Origin: Aromatoleum buckelii
Lineage (GTDB): Bacteria; Pseudomonadota; Gammaproteobacteria; Burkholderiales; Rhodocyclaceae
Assembly (NCBI RefSeq): GCF_012910785.2
Contig: NZ_WTVH02000009.1
Span: forward strand, 922,464-986,463
Length of the DNA stretch: 64,000 nt
Reading direction: 5' to 3'
The notes under the pieces were generated by a model that made no database searches, was not told the DNA's origin, and saw only the letters and a list, made by a program, of their open reading frames with translations. The position numbers were made by a program, and so were the translations under genes. Every line of letters starts with the position of its first letter. Positions within the stretch are counted from its first letter, which is position 1. Below, in pieces: positions 1 to 9,058 of this stretch.

Positions 1-1452
1 GTCCGCCCGCGCCTCGCCGGGCGGAGCAGCCACCGCCGGGCGCAGCTGGACATGGCTTTCCGCCGCCTGGCTGACCATGAAGCCGCCTTGCAGGCCGGGG
101 CGTTCCCAGCATGAGGCGACGGGCAGTACGAGGTCGCCCCAGCGCGTGGTGGGGGTGTGGAAGAGCTCGGTCTGCACGAAGAAGTCCAGCCCGGCCAGCG
201 CCTTCTCGGCGAGCGCCGCCCCCGGCTTGGTGAGCAGGAAATTGCCCCCGAAGGAGACCAGCGCGTGCGGCGCCGGTGACGCGAGGACGGCGTTGAAGAA
301 ATCGCGGCTGGTCACCCAGCCCTTGCTGCTCGGGCCGAGTGGGCGCTCTTGGCGGGCGTAGGTGTGTTGCCGGGTGGCGGCGTCGACCAGTTCGAAGCCG
401 GCGATGTCGGCGAGTGGCGGCTTGGCGAACCAGACGTTGCCGCCCGGCGCGTCCAGCCAGCCGGTCAGCGCGTAGAGCAGGTTGATGGCGCGCGTGGTCT
501 GGGTGGCGTTGGCCTGCTGGCAGGTGCCGGTCCAGGTGAAGAAGGAGAGCGGGCCGGAGGTGGCGATGAGCCGGGCCGCTTGGCGCACGGCGGTGGCGTC
601 GACCCCGGTGAGTTCGGCCACCCGCTCCGGCGGGAAGCCGGCGGCGCGCTCGGCGAGGTGCTCCAGCACCGTGCCGTGGCCGTCGGGGGCGGGGTCGAAG
701 GCGTCGCTGTGGCGGGCGAGGAAATCGCGGTCGATATGCCCGTCTTCGAGCAGCAGGTGGATGAGGCCGAGCGCCAGCGCGGCGTCGCTTCCCGGGCGCG
801 GCGCCAGCCAGAGGTCGGCGCCACGCGCCAGGCCGGCGCCGCGCGGGTCGATCACCACCAAGCACGCCCCGCGCTTCTGAGCGCGGCGGATTTCCTCGGT
901 TTGCGCCAGCCAAGTGGCGGCCGGGTCAAAGCCCCAGAGCAGGATGCAGCCGGTGTTCTCGTAGTCGGGCATGCCGATTCCTGCCCCCCAGGTCAGTGCC
1001 GGGGAAAAGTCCTTGTGCCAGTTGCAGTTCTCGGTCGCGAAAATCAGGTTTGGGCTGCCGAAGGCGTGCGCCAGGCGGTGAATCCAGCCAAAGCTGTCGG
1101 CGATGGCCGTGCCGCTCGGCGTAGTCACCGCGAAGGTGGTGGCGAGCGGGCCGATGGCGCGCAGCCGGTCGCCGATCTCGTCGAGCGCCTCGTCCCAGGA
1201 AATCGCCCGCCAGCCGGGATCGGCCTCGGCCTTGGGGCGGGTGCGGCGTAGCGGCATGGTCAGGCGGTCGGGGTGATGGACCAGTTCCGGCGCGGCCTTC
1301 GCCTTGATGCACAGCGCCTTGCCGGTGGGGTGCGCGGGGTCCGGCTCGACGCCGAGCAGACGCCCGTCCTCGACCACCGCCAGGCAGCCGCAGCGGGAAA
1401 TGCAGAGGGCGCAGTAGGTGGGGATGCGCTGCCGGGTTGATGGGTCGCTCAT
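1..1452 (-). CDS. Molybdopterin-dependent oxidoreductase, large subunit (3' end outside window)
   Basis: This is a catalytic subunit of the complex iron-sulfur molybdoenzyme (DMSO reductase) family; 484 codons are visible and the reading frame is still open at base 1. The start is fixed by an AGGAG ribosome site 6 bases upstream of the ATG. An N-terminal 4Fe-4S motif is seen as C14-x2-C17-x3-C21-x26-C48. C143, in ATENCNWHKD, lies where family members place the Mo/W ligand. No twin-arginine signal is visible, so a cytoplasmic location is likely. The substrate cannot be read from this part. An acetylene-hydratase-like role is unlikely on the motif alone, because that enzyme has an Asp directly after its second cluster Cys and here it is Ile18. 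No partner subunits are visible downstream because the gene leaves the window. Confidence 0.85.
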   Translation of the reverse strand, partial: MSDPSTRQRIPTYCALCISRCGCLAVVEDGRLLGVEPDPAHPTGKALCIKAKAAPELVHHPDRLTMPLRRTRPKAEADPGWRAISWDEALDEIGDRLRAIGPLATTFAVTTPSGTAIADSFGWIHRLAHAFGSPNLIFATENCNWHKDFSPALTWGAGIGMPDYENTGCILLWGFDPAATWLAQTEEIRRAQKRGACLVVIDPRGAGLARGADLWLAPRPGSDAALALGLIHLLLEDGHIDRDFLARHSDAFDPAPDGHGTVLEHLAERAAGFPPERVAELTGVDATAVRQAARLIATSGPLSFFTWTGTCQQANATQTTRAINLLYALTGWLDAPGGNVWFAKPPLADIAGFELVDAATRQHTYARQERPLGPSSKGWVTSRDFFNAVLASPAPHALVSFGGNFLLTKPGAALAEKALAGLDFFVQTELFHTPTTRWGDLVLPVASCWERPGLQGGFMVSQAAESHVQLRPAVAAPPGEARAD

Positions 1453-1602
1453 GTCGGTCTCCTGGCGGGGCGAGGCGAAAGGGGCGTTCGATCCCGGTGC
1501 GACCCGTCGCACGAGCTTACTGGCGAATACGCCGGCGGCCAACGGCGGTCCGCGGTTATCGCCCGCGACGGCCCGAGGCCAAGCTCGACTGATTGCGAGG
1601 GT

Positions 1603-2115
1603 TCATGAAGCTTGAGCACGGTATCCCATCTCACCACATGTCACTGACCGGCACATTCGGGCCACTGATGATTGGCATATAGGAGCCAGCGTAAAGGGGC
1701 TCTGACGAACGTCTGCGGGGTTCAAGATTCGCTGTTTTTCGGGGTCCCGGGCTGTTTTCGCCCGGTTCGGCCCCTGTCGCGGCGCGCGGTAAGAGGCCCC
1801 GTCGAGCGTCAGGCAATAATAGGCGTTGTGTCGCAGCCGATCGACGGTGGCCGAGGCGAGGAGCCGGTTGCCGTGGAAGGCCTGGTCCCACTCGGCGAAA
1901 TCGAGATTGCTGGTGACGACGGTGGCGGCCTGCTCGTAACGCTCGGCGATCAGGTCATGCAGATCTTCGTCGGCGGGTGAACGAAGCGGTTTGAGCCCGA
2001 AGTCATCAATGATGAGGACCGGCACGCGCGCGAGTTGCTGCAATTTCCGTTCGTACGCGCCGGTGGCTCGCGCGGCGTTGGCGCTGGGCAGCGACGCCGC
2101 GTCAGGTTCCGGGTG
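1603..2115 (-). pseudogene. Truncated IstB-like ATP-binding protein of IS21 family
   Basis: The open frame runs from an in-frame TAG just upstream of 2115 and encodes the C-terminal half of an IstB helper ATPase. The Walker B segment LIIDDFGLKPL is present, followed by the conserved block ending in LDGASYRAPR. The N-terminal part with the Walker A P-loop is missing and no sensible start codon remains; only a TTG near 2043 is available. After SYRAPR the frame continues about 57 residues through what is probably the IS terminus into flanking DNA, so the true C-terminus is uncertain. It is non-functional as an IstB protein. Confidence 0.75.
1639..2115 (-). mobile_element. IS21-family insertion sequence remnant (right end with 3' part of istB)
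   Basis: The 3' portion of an istB-type ATPase gene is followed by a terminus-like sequence ending in GTCAGTGACA (complement of 1639-1648), which resembles IS21-type ends. The istA transposase, the istB 5' part and the other terminus are absent, so the element is dead. It sits between the molybdoenzyme gene and the VOC gene. The exact end is inferred from the sequence alone. Confidence 0.6.
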
Positions 2116-2279
2116 CTATGTTGAAGGGGCAAAGTGGGGGGCGAGATTGCCGGCAACAGTCTTGTCCGCTATCGGCCGGACACCGGCCATGCATTGCTCC
2201 GGGGGTGCGCAAATTGCAGAGTCGTCGGCCTGTCTGTGCGACTAAACTGCACGTATCTCCCCCATTCAGGAGAACCCAG

Positions 2280-2759
2280 ATGATGAGCAAGAACACGATT
2301 TGTCTGTGGTACGACGGCACCGCGCTGGACGCCGCGAAGTTCTACGCCGAGACGTTCCCGGACAGCCAGATGGGAGCTGTTTATCGCGCGCCTGCCGACT
2401 ATCCGGCGGGCAAGCAGGGGGATGTCTTGACGGTCGAGTTCACGGTGATGGGCATCCCTTGTCTGGGCCTGAACGGCGGGCCGGCGTTCCAACACAACGA
2501 GGCTTTCTCGTTCCAGGTTGCGACCGACGACCAGGCCGAAACGGACCGCTTGTGGAACGCGATTGTCGGCAACGGCGGGCAGGAAAGCGCATGCGGCTGG
2601 TGCAAGGACAAGTGGGGATTGTCGTGGCAAATCACCCCACGCGCCCTTACGGCTGCGATCGCCGATCCTGATCGAGCCGTAGCCAAGCGCGCGTTCGAAG
2701 CCATGATGGGGATGAGAAAGATCGACATCGCTGCGATCGAAGCCGCTCGGCGCGGCTGA
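2280..2759 (+). CDS. VOC/PhnB-like (3-demethylubiquinone 3-methyltransferase-domain) protein
   Basis: A 159-residue protein of the glyoxalase/VOC superfamily, of the type annotated as PhnB-like or 3-demethylubiquinone-9 3-methyltransferase domain. It opens with the typical strand-helix LWYDGTALDAAKFYAETFPDS, then GDVLTVEFTVMG, LNGGP and a C-terminal CGWCKDKWGLSWQITP block. The start at 2280 is chosen because AGGAGA lies 6 bases upstream; a second ATG follows immediately. These proteins usually form dimers of beta-alpha-beta-beta-beta modules, and many have no known reaction. It is a single gene convergent with the lipocalin gene. The family is secure; the substrate is unknown. Confidence 0.85.
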   Translation: MMSKNTICLWYDGTALDAAKFYAETFPDSQMGAVYRAPADYPAGKQGDVLTVEFTVMGIPCLGLNGGPAFQHNEAFSFQVATDDQAETDRLWNAIVGNGGQESACGWCKDKWGLSWQITPRALTAAIADPDRAVAKRAFEAMMGMRKIDIAAIEAARRG

Positions 2760-2837
2760 CGCCGATGCCGGCCGGGCGACGAATGGTAGGCCCCGCTGCT
2801 CGGAATCAGCGGTCACGATGGGTCGGAATCCGCACGC

Positions 2838-3407
2838 TCAGTTCTTCGCGGCTTGGAGAGTCCTCTCCAACTTGCGCGTGTCGAAGCCCTGGTCACGCAG
2901 TCGTTGCAACAGCTTGTCATAAACATCCGGGCTGACTTTCGGGCTTCGGGAGAGGATCCACAAGTATTCACGTTTCGGCTCGCTGACCACCGCCAGTTGG
3001 TAGTCGCTATCGAGGTCGATCACCCAGTAGTCGCCCCAGACGGCGGGAATGAAGGACAGCCACGCCGGAGCGAAGCGGACTTCCAGTTTTGGCGACGACC
3101 GATCGCCGAGCTGGCGCGCTGCCCCGACAGCCTCGTCGAACTGGCCATCTTCCAGGCGGCATCGGTTGATGACCTGCACATTCCCGTCCGGCTCGAGGCT
3201 GTATTCCGCGCTGGTGTCCCCGACGCATTTCTTCTGGAACCGGTTCGGGTACTTCGCAATCTCGTACCAGCGCCCCATGTAGCGTGGAATGTCCAGCGAA
3301 GGGATCGTGGCGAGCGGGCCGTCATCTCCGGCCGGGGAGGCGGCGAGGTGAGCGGAGAGCCCGAGCACATACGTTCCCAGGAGCATTGCAAGCCAGTTTT
3401 TGAGCAT
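2838..3407 (-). CDS. Lipocalin family protein (Blc-like), periplasmic
   Basis: A 189-residue lipocalin. An N-terminal hydrophobic signal (LAMLLGTYVLGLSAHLAAS) precedes the lipocalin signature YMGRWYEIAKYPNRFQ, the conserved Cys of KKCVGDTSAEY, NRCRLEDG and the C-terminal WILSRSP motif typical of bacterial Blc and apolipoprotein-D-like proteins. Unlike E. coli Blc there is no lipobox cysteine, so it is probably soluble in the periplasm. An upstream GTG at 3419 is possible, but the ATG at 3407 has a GAGGAAG ribosome site at suitable distance. Family members bind fatty acids or lysophospholipids. It follows the kinase gene in the same direction after about 220 bases. Confidence 0.87.
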   Translation of the reverse strand: MLKNWLAMLLGTYVLGLSAHLAASPAGDDGPLATIPSLDIPRYMGRWYEIAKYPNRFQKKCVGDTSAEYSLEPDGNVQVINRCRLEDGQFDEAVGAARQLGDRSSPKLEVRFAPAWLSFIPAVWGDYWVIDLDSDYQLAVVSEPKREYLWILSRSPKVSPDVYDKLLQRLRDQGFDTRKLERTLQAAKN

Positions 3408-3628
3408 GCTCTTCCTCACGGTGTCGCTATTTCAAATCCAATAGTTCGAATCGCCAAGAAAAAGTCTCCTTCCTGTCGACCGGCAATCAGGAGAACAAGT
3501 TGTCGTACGCGAGTCGGGTCGAGCGCTGGTTGATCTTGGAGGACTCGTCCGCGCCAAGCGGGCAGGAATCGGCCGATTTCCCAGAGGCTCTCGGCACGAT
3601 ATCTCCCGATTGGCTGCGGCATTCATCC

Positions 3629-5533
3629 TTACGGGATTGCCCGCACCGTGTCCGTCACTCGCAGGTACTTGCACTCGGGGTGGTCGAAGTACTTCGGTCG
3701 CTCGCACGCATCTTTCATGCAGCGGTAGAGGGAGAAGTGCGTGCGCGGCTCGCATAGCACGCGCGGATTGTTCGGCTCCTTCTTGACGGCCTCGGCGGGG
3801 GACGGCGGGCTTGGCATTTCCTCCGCTACGGCGCGAGACGGCGGCGGCTCCCCCTCGGGCGGCGCTTGCGCCACCGGGGCCTCTTCCCACGCAGCGGGCT
3901 CGCCCGGTGCCGCTTCCGGCACAGCGGTTCCCGGTAGCGGCAACTGCGGCTCGGCCACCGCGCCGGAGGGCACCAATGGGGGTAATTCCGCCCGCGACTC
4001 GGGCAGGACGGTCACCGGCGGCTCCGGGGGGAGGAGAGAAGCGGGCAGTCCGTCCGGTTCCATGCTGTGCGCCAGGGAGCCCGACACCCCCTTCGCGTCA
4101 CGGTAGTCCGACCACATCGTCCAGCCGCCTGCCCCCAGGATGACGAGCGCCACCACCGCGATACCCCCGAACAACCTCCGGCGCCAGCTGCCCGCTTTCG
4201 CGTCGCCCCGCGATTGCGGAGACCCGCCGATCTGCGCCGGATCCGGGCTTAGGGCCGCCTCCAAGGCGGCACGCCAAGCAGCATCGTCGGTATCGTCCAT
4301 GCGCCCGCCTGGAGCTTGCCCGGGAGGCGATCCGAACCGGGCCCCGGTTTCCCACGCCAGCGCCGCTTGCAGTTTCGCCTCGGCTTCCGTCGACCGGGGC
4401 TCCGAGCGTCTCGGGGACGTGTCCTCGACGTTTCCGTTATCAGCGGCACTCGGGAAAACATGGAAAGGCGCGCTCTCGCGGGACGACGGGAGCGGAGGCG
4501 ACGTCTCGTGCCGCTGAGCTTCCTCGACCGCGGGCGGCACCACGATGGATTCCGCGGCGCTGCGGCCGCCGAGCAGCGCACGCCGGAATTCAGCCACGCT
4601 CTGGGGCCGCTCCTCGGGTCTGACGTTAAGGGCCCGTTCGATCGCCGCGACGAAGGCCACGCTGTAGTTCAGTTCCGGGAAACTGCGGGAGAGGCGGTCC
4701 ACGACCTCGAACAGCGGCTCCATCTGGTCGTCCAGCGCGCGGACGGTGGAGGCCAGCGGCGATCGACCGCTGACGCAGTAGTAGGCGACCGCGGCCAGCG
4801 CGTAGAGGTTGGTCCACGGCCCCTGCCGCAGCGTGGTCGATTCGGCGTACTGCTCGATCGCTGCGAAGGCCGGATCGAGGACGGCGGTGAGCGCCTCGTC
4901 CCGATCGCCGACGGCAGGGTGCGCGGCGCCGACATCCAGCAGCACCGGGCGGCCGTCGGGCAGCAGCAGGACGTTCCCCGGCGAGATGTCGCGGGGATAG
5001 CACGAAACGCCGTGCAGAAGGTCGACCGCGCCGAGCAGCGGCAACAGCAGGCCGCGCAGCCAGGCTTCGTCCGGCGGTCGCTTCATGGCCTGACGCGCGG
5101 CCCTGAGGGTGACTCCCTCGTAGTAGGGCATCACGATATAGGCGGTGCCGTTGTCCTCCCAGAAGCGATACACGCGCACCAGGGCCGGGTGATCGAAACG
5201 GGCCAGCAGTCGGGCCTCGTCGACGAAGGACTTGAGGCCGAGGGTGAAGGTCTGAGCGTGCCTGTCCGAACGCAGGACCACCTCCGTTCCGCTGCCCCGC
5301 GACGCGAAGGCGGCGGGGAGGTACTCCTTGAGGGCGACTTCGCGCTGCAGGCCATGGTCCATCGCCAGATAGACGATGCCGAATCGCCCTTCGCCCAGGA
5401 CGGACAGAAGCTCGTACTCGGCGAGCCGGGTGCCAGGGCGCAACGCATTGTGGTTCGGCTCGATCCGGCGCTGCGCCGTCTGGATGGCGGGACCGCTGAA
5501 GGGAGGAAATTGGGAAGGTGAAGGTTGGTTCAT
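3629..5533 (-). CDS. Membrane-anchored serine/threonine protein kinase with atypical catalytic loop
   Basis: A 634-residue Hanks-type kinase. Residues about 41-315 form the kinase domain: glycine loop GEGRFGIVY (48-55), invariant Lys69 in VALKEYLP, and Glu106 in the C-helix. The catalytic loop reads C-Y-P-R-D182-I-S-P-G-N187, and the metal-binding DFG reads D200-V-G. The HRD histidine is therefore Pro, and the usual Lys after HRDI is Ser, as in many proteobacterial KEYLP-type kinases. Residues 330-450 are a low-complexity linker, 455-473 a single membrane segment, 475-590 a Pro/Glu-rich stretch, and the end a small four-Cys domain (CEPRTHFSLYRCMKDACERP...C). The N-terminal kinase is expected in the cytoplasm and the Cys domain outside. 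No convincing ribosome site precedes the ATG. Confidence 0.85.
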   Translation of the reverse strand: MNQPSPSQFPPFSGPAIQTAQRRIEPNHNALRPGTRLAEYELLSVLGEGRFGIVYLAMDHGLQREVALKEYLPAAFASRGSGTEVVLRSDRHAQTFTLGLKSFVDEARLLARFDHPALVRVYRFWEDNGTAYIVMPYYEGVTLRAARQAMKRPPDEAWLRGLLLPLLGAVDLLHGVSCYPRDISPGNVLLLPDGRPVLLDVGAAHPAVGDRDEALTAVLDPAFAAIEQYAESTTLRQGPWTNLYALAAVAYYCVSGRSPLASTVRALDDQMEPLFEVVDRLSRSFPELNYSVAFVAAIERALNVRPEERPQSVAEFRRALLGGRSAAESIVVPPAVEEAQRHETSPPLPSSRESAPFHVFPSAADNGNVEDTSPRRSEPRSTEAEAKLQAALAWETGARFGSPPGQAPGGRMDDTDDAAWRAALEAALSPDPAQIGGSPQSRGDAKAGSWRRRLFGGIAVVALVILGAGGWTMWSDYRDAKGVSGSLAHSMEPDGLPASLLPPEPPVTVLPESRAELPPLVPSGAVAEPQLPLPGTAVPEAAPGEPAAWEEAPVAQAPPEGEPPPSRAVAEEMPSPPSPAEAVKKEPNNPRVLCEPRTHFSLYRCMKDACERPKYFDHPECKYLRVTDTVRAIP

Positions 5534-5969
5534 GGGGCAATCGGCAAAACTGAGGCCGTCCGCGGGGAAGCGCTTCGACTTCGGCTAGGTGGCCGGGAAT
5601 CCAGGCGTCGGCGGTGGCCAGGAGAAATTGACACGCTGCAGCAAGGGTACGCGGCTCGCCGGGAATCGGTGCAGTTGCTACTTTTTTTCACAATTCCGAT
5701 CGAACCGGGGCGGCTCGCTATCGCGGGTGGAATGCCGCGCTTCGGCTTCCCCAGGTCCATCTGGCGAGCGGGCTCGAACGCTGCGGTGACTCTCGGCAAG
5801 GCGGCTCGATTCCCCCTCAACTGAATACTCCTGGTACGCAGTTCGCCGCAAAGTGTGGTTGGATCCGTGCAAAGTCGGCAGCGGCGTGACCAAGTGAAGT
5901 CGGCGTTGGAGGTGTGGCAGGGGACGGCGTCACCCGCGCTCAGCAGCGCCCATGGCTTAGAATGGGCCG
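5534..5969. other. Intergenic region between divergent kinase and HAD genes
   Basis: About 436 bases with no convincing gene. Several short frames cross it, none with a recognisable motif or good ribosome site. A TAGAAT hexamer at 5958-5963 lies 6 bases before the HAD ATG, which would give a nearly leaderless transcript if used, but I see no matching -35 box. Confidence 0.5.
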
Positions 5970-6725
5970 ATGAGTTTCACCGTCCGCGCCATCACCCTCG
6001 ACCTCGACGACACCCTGTGGCCGTTCGCCCCGATCGGCGTCCGGATCGAGCAGGCTATTCACGACTGGATGCTGTTGCATAGTCCGCGCACCGCCCGGAT
6101 GTTCCCGATCCCGGCGATGCGGGCGCTGCGCGAGCGGATCTTCGCCGACAATGCGGAGCTGGCGCACGACGTGAGCGCGCTGCGCCGGCTGACGCTCGCG
6201 CACGCCCTGCGCGAGAGCGGTGCCGATCTGTCCCTGCTGGAGTCCGCGTTCGAAGCGTTCTACGCCGCGCGCAACCAAGTGGAGTGCTATCCGGACAGCC
6301 TCGACGCCCTGCAACGCCTTGCCGCGCGGATGCCGGTGGCGGCGATCACGAACGGCAACGCCGACCTGCAGCGAATCGGCTTGGCCGGGCACTTCGCCTT
6401 CCAGCTTGGCGCGTGCGAGCACGGCGCCGCCAAGCCGGACCGTGGCATCTTCCTGGCCGCGTGCACGCGTCTGGGCTACCGGCCGGCCGAAGTGCTGCAC
6501 GTCGGCGATCACGTCGAGACGGACGTAGCTGGCGCCGCCCGCGCCGGCCTGCGCGCGTGCTGGCTCAACCGGGTGGGCGCACGCTGGGAGCGCGAGGACG
6601 TGCGGCCCGACCTGGAGTTCGTCGCTCTCACCGAACTCGCGGACTGGCTGGAGGCGCAGGCGCGCGAGGAGGACTGCCTCCCGGACGCCGCGCATGCGGG
6701 GCTGACCGGGGAATCGTCCGTCTGA
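5970..6725 (+). CDS. HAD-superfamily hydrolase (subfamily IA, YigB/YjjG-like phosphatase)
   Basis: A 251-residue haloacid-dehalogenase-type phosphatase. Motif I is D11-L-D13-D-T-L-W at the very N-terminus, which fixes the start at 5970. Motif II is in AITNGNAD, motif III is the Lys of AAKPDRGIF, and motif IV is VGDHVETDVAGA. An all-helical C1-type cap lies between motifs I and II. YigB in E. coli dephosphorylates a riboflavin precursor and related proteins act on FMN or pyrimidine nucleotides; the substrate here is not known. There is no clear Shine-Dalgarno sequence. The gene stands alone, upstream of ilvD. Confidence 0.87.
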   Translation: MSFTVRAITLDLDDTLWPFAPIGVRIEQAIHDWMLLHSPRTARMFPIPAMRALRERIFADNAELAHDVSALRRLTLAHALRESGADLSLLESAFEAFYAARNQVECYPDSLDALQRLAARMPVAAITNGNADLQRIGLAGHFAFQLGACEHGAAKPDRGIFLAACTRLGYRPAEVLHVGDHVETDVAGAARAGLRACWLNRVGARWEREDVRPDLEFVALTELADWLEAQAREEDCLPDAAHAGLTGESSV

Positions 6726-6879
6726 CCCGTCAGTGCCCGGGCCGTAGCGGGGCAGTCGGTTGCTGCTGACTGTGCTGGCCTGCCAGCACCCGGAACCCGA
6801 TCACAGCGTCGCTGCCCAACGGCAATGCTGCGCTGGAGCCCCCTTACGAGGGAGGGACCACGCGCCCCTGGGGACGGCC

Positions 6880-7089
6880 ATGAGGCACTTCATACGACGT
6901 CCGGTCAGTATTCCGATCGAGATTCGGGGCGGCGAGCACGCCGTGGGCGTGATGAGGCAGGGCGTATTCAACACCGACACTGACTCGGGTGTTGGCAAGA
7001 CCTGTAACTGGACACCCCTCGCCCAGTTGTTGCGTCGACGCGGAATGCCTGCGCGCTTGCGCAAGCCACTACAAAGGTTATCGAGATGA
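6880..7089 (+). CDS. Possible small ORF overlapping ilvD start; N-terminus faintly PilZ-like
   Basis: A 69-residue frame starting ATG at 6880 with GGGGA about 7 bases upstream. It ends in TGA that overlaps the ilvD ATG as ATGA. The first residues, [15 protein letters not shown], resemble the start of PilZ (c-di-GMP binding) domains, but the rest shows no PilZ core motif and looks random. It may be a decayed PilZ fragment, a leader ORF coupled to ilvD, or chance. The flanking bases 6726-6879 hold nothing I recognise. Confidence 0.22.
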   Translation: MRHFIRRPVSIPIEIRGGEHAVGVMRQGVFNTDTDSGVGKTCNWTPLAQLLRRRGMPARLRKPLQRLSR

Positions 7090-8765
7090 CGGACATCACT
7101 GACAACATGCGCACGTATTCCTCTCAGGTGGTGGATGGCATCGAGGCCACCCCCGCTCGTGCCATGTTGCGTGCGGTCGGTTTCACCGACGAGGATTTCA
7201 AGAAGCCGCAGATCGGCATCGCCTCGACCTGGGCCAATGTCACGCCCTGCAACATGCACATCGACAAACTCGCGCGCGAGGCCGAGAAGGGTGCCAACGC
7301 GGCGGGTGGGAAGGCCGTTATCTTCAACACCATCACCGTCTCGGACGGCATCGCCAATGGCACCGAAGGCATGAAGTATTCGCTGGTGTCGCGTGAAGTC
7401 ATCGCCGACTCCATCGAAACCGTGGCCGGCTGCGAAGGCTTCGACGGCCTCATCGCCGTGGGGGGTTGCGACAAGAACATGCCCGGTTGCCTCATCGGCA
7501 TGGCACGCCTGAACCGCCCCTCGATCTTCGTCTACGGCGGCACCATCAGGCCCGGCGCCGGCCACACCGACATCATCTCGGTGTTCGAGGCCGTCGGCCG
7601 GCACGCCGCAGGCGAACTCAGCCTGGTGCAGGTCAAGCAGATCGAGGACACCGCCATCCCGGGTCCGGGCTCGTGCGGCGGCATGTACACCGCCAACACC
7701 ATGGCCTCGGCCATCGAAGCCCTGGGCATGTCGCTGCCGGGTTCGTCGGCGCAGGACGCGATCTCGACCGACAAGGCCTCGGACTGCTTCCGTGCCGGTC
7801 AGCAGGTGCTGGAACTGCTGGCACGCGACATCAAGCCGCGTGACATCATGACCCGCAAGGCCTTCGAGAATGCGATCCGCGTGATCATCGCGCTCGCCGG
7901 TTCCACCAACGGCGTGCTGCATTTGCTGGCGATGGCTCACGCCGTGGAGGTGAAGCTGGCGCTGGATGACTTCATCGAGCTCGGCAAGACCACGCCGGTG
8001 CTCGCCGACCTGCGTCCAAGCGGCAAATACATGATGTCCGAACTGGTCGCCATCGGCGGCATCCAGCCGCTGATGAAGCGCATGCTCGATGCCGGCCTGT
8101 TGCACGGCGACGTGCTTACCGTCACCGGCAAGACGCTGGCGGAGAATCTCGCCGATGTCGCCGAGTATCCGGCCGGCCAGGACATCATTCGTCCCTTCGA
8201 CAACCCGATCAAGAAGGACTCGCATCTGGTCATCCTGCACGGCAACCTGTCGCCAACCGGCGCGGTCGCCAAGATCACCGGCAAGGAAGGCCTGCGCTTC
8301 GCGGGCCGCGCGCGCGTCTACCACGGCGAGGAAGCGGCGCTGGCTGGCATCCTCAACGGCGAGGTGGTCGCCGGCGATGTCATCGTGATCCGCTACGAGG
8401 GTCCGAAAGGCGGTCCGGGCATGCGCGAAATGCTGTCGCCGACCTCGGCTGTGATGGGAAAGGGCCTCGGCAAGGATGTCGCGCTCATCACCGATGGCCG
8501 CTTCTCCGGCGGCTCGCACGGCTTCGTGGTGGGTCACATCACGCCGGAAGCCTTCGATGGCGGCCCGATTGCGCTGGTCGAGAACGGCGATGCCATTACC
8601 ATCGATGCGGAAACCCGCGAAATCAGCCTTGGTGTGTCGGATGCGGTGCTTGCCGAGCGCCGCGCGCGCTGGACGCAACCGAAACCGCTCTACACGCGAG
8701 GCGTGCTGGCCAAGTACGCAAAGCTCGTCTCGAGCGCCTCGGAAGGGGCCGTCACCGACAAGTAA
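7086..8765 (+). CDS. ilvD: Dihydroxy-acid dehydratase
   Basis: A 559-residue IlvD/Edd-family dehydratase, which converts 2,3-dihydroxyisovalerate and 2,3-dihydroxy-3-methylvalerate to the 2-keto acids in valine and isoleucine synthesis. The family signatures are visible: [17 protein letters not shown] with cluster cysteines, and [21 protein letters not shown]. The C-terminal [24 protein letters not shown] carries the conserved catalytic serine region. The length fits the family. It is cytoplasmic and oxygen-sensitive through its Fe-S cluster. There is no other ilv gene nearby. The start at 7086 agrees with family N-termini ([22 protein letters not shown]). Confidence 0.97.
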   Translation: MTDITDNMRTYSSQVVDGIEATPARAMLRAVGFTDEDFKKPQIGIASTWANVTPCNMHIDKLAREAEKGANAAGGKAVIFNTITVSDGIANGTEGMKYSLVSREVIADSIETVAGCEGFDGLIAVGGCDKNMPGCLIGMARLNRPSIFVYGGTIRPGAGHTDIISVFEAVGRHAAGELSLVQVKQIEDTAIPGPGSCGGMYTANTMASAIEALGMSLPGSSAQDAISTDKASDCFRAGQQVLELLARDIKPRDIMTRKAFENAIRVIIALAGSTNGVLHLLAMAHAVEVKLALDDFIELGKTTPVLADLRPSGKYMMSELVAIGGIQPLMKRMLDAGLLHGDVLTVTGKTLAENLADVAEYPAGQDIIRPFDNPIKKDSHLVILHGNLSPTGAVAKITGKEGLRFAGRARVYHGEEAALAGILNGEVVAGDVIVIRYEGPKGGPGMREMLSPTSAVMGKGLGKDVALITDGRFSGGSHGFVVGHITPEAFDGGPIALVENGDAITIDAETREISLGVSDAVLAERRARWTQPKPLYTRGVLAKYAKLVSSASEGAVTDK

Positions 8766-9058
8766 GAGGGGGCGGACTGCTCACGAAACGGAAGAACTCG
8801 TACGCTGGACCAATACGAATAAACGAGAATCTACGATGGATTTCGGGTTCGGCAAGTCCGGACAGTCTCTTGCTCTCTACACGCCCACAGCGACAGCTTG
8901 ACAGCGGTGCCGCAGCAAGCGCTCGTCGAGTCGAGGGGTGCCGCCGCGGACGCTGGCTCCAGCGCGCCGGTGAGCCCCAGGAATGCGTTCGTGTTCCAGC
9001 TGCAGTCGTATTGAAGTGCTCGCCGTACACCGTCACCGAGTCTCGCGCGGTCGGGAAT
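8766..9058. other. Convergent intergenic region ilvD / fghA
   Basis: About 293 bases between the ilvD and fghA stops. A 21-codon frame starts at 8836 (MDFGFGKSG...) without a strong ribosome site and probably is not a gene. No terminator hairpin with a T-run was seen. Confidence 0.4.

Noticed and set aside
3416..3622. 68-codon frame between the kinase and lipocalin genes
   Set aside because: No ribosome site or recognisable motif; the overlap with the lipocalin GTG is not meaningful because the lipocalin most likely starts at the ATG at 3407.
4316..5521. Long open frame on the plus strand opposite the kinase gene
   Set aside because: It is an antisense shadow of high-GC coding sequence; the minus strand carries clear kinase motifs.
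5958..5963. TAGAAT as a leaderless promoter for the HAD gene
   Set aside because: No -35 element at the right distance; a single hexamer is weak evidence in this GC-rich sequence.
8836..8901. 21-codon frame MDFGFGKSG... between ilvD and fghA, considered as a small peptide gene
   Set aside because: No convincing ribosome site, no known peptide motif, and the region is a convergent gap where chance frames are expected.
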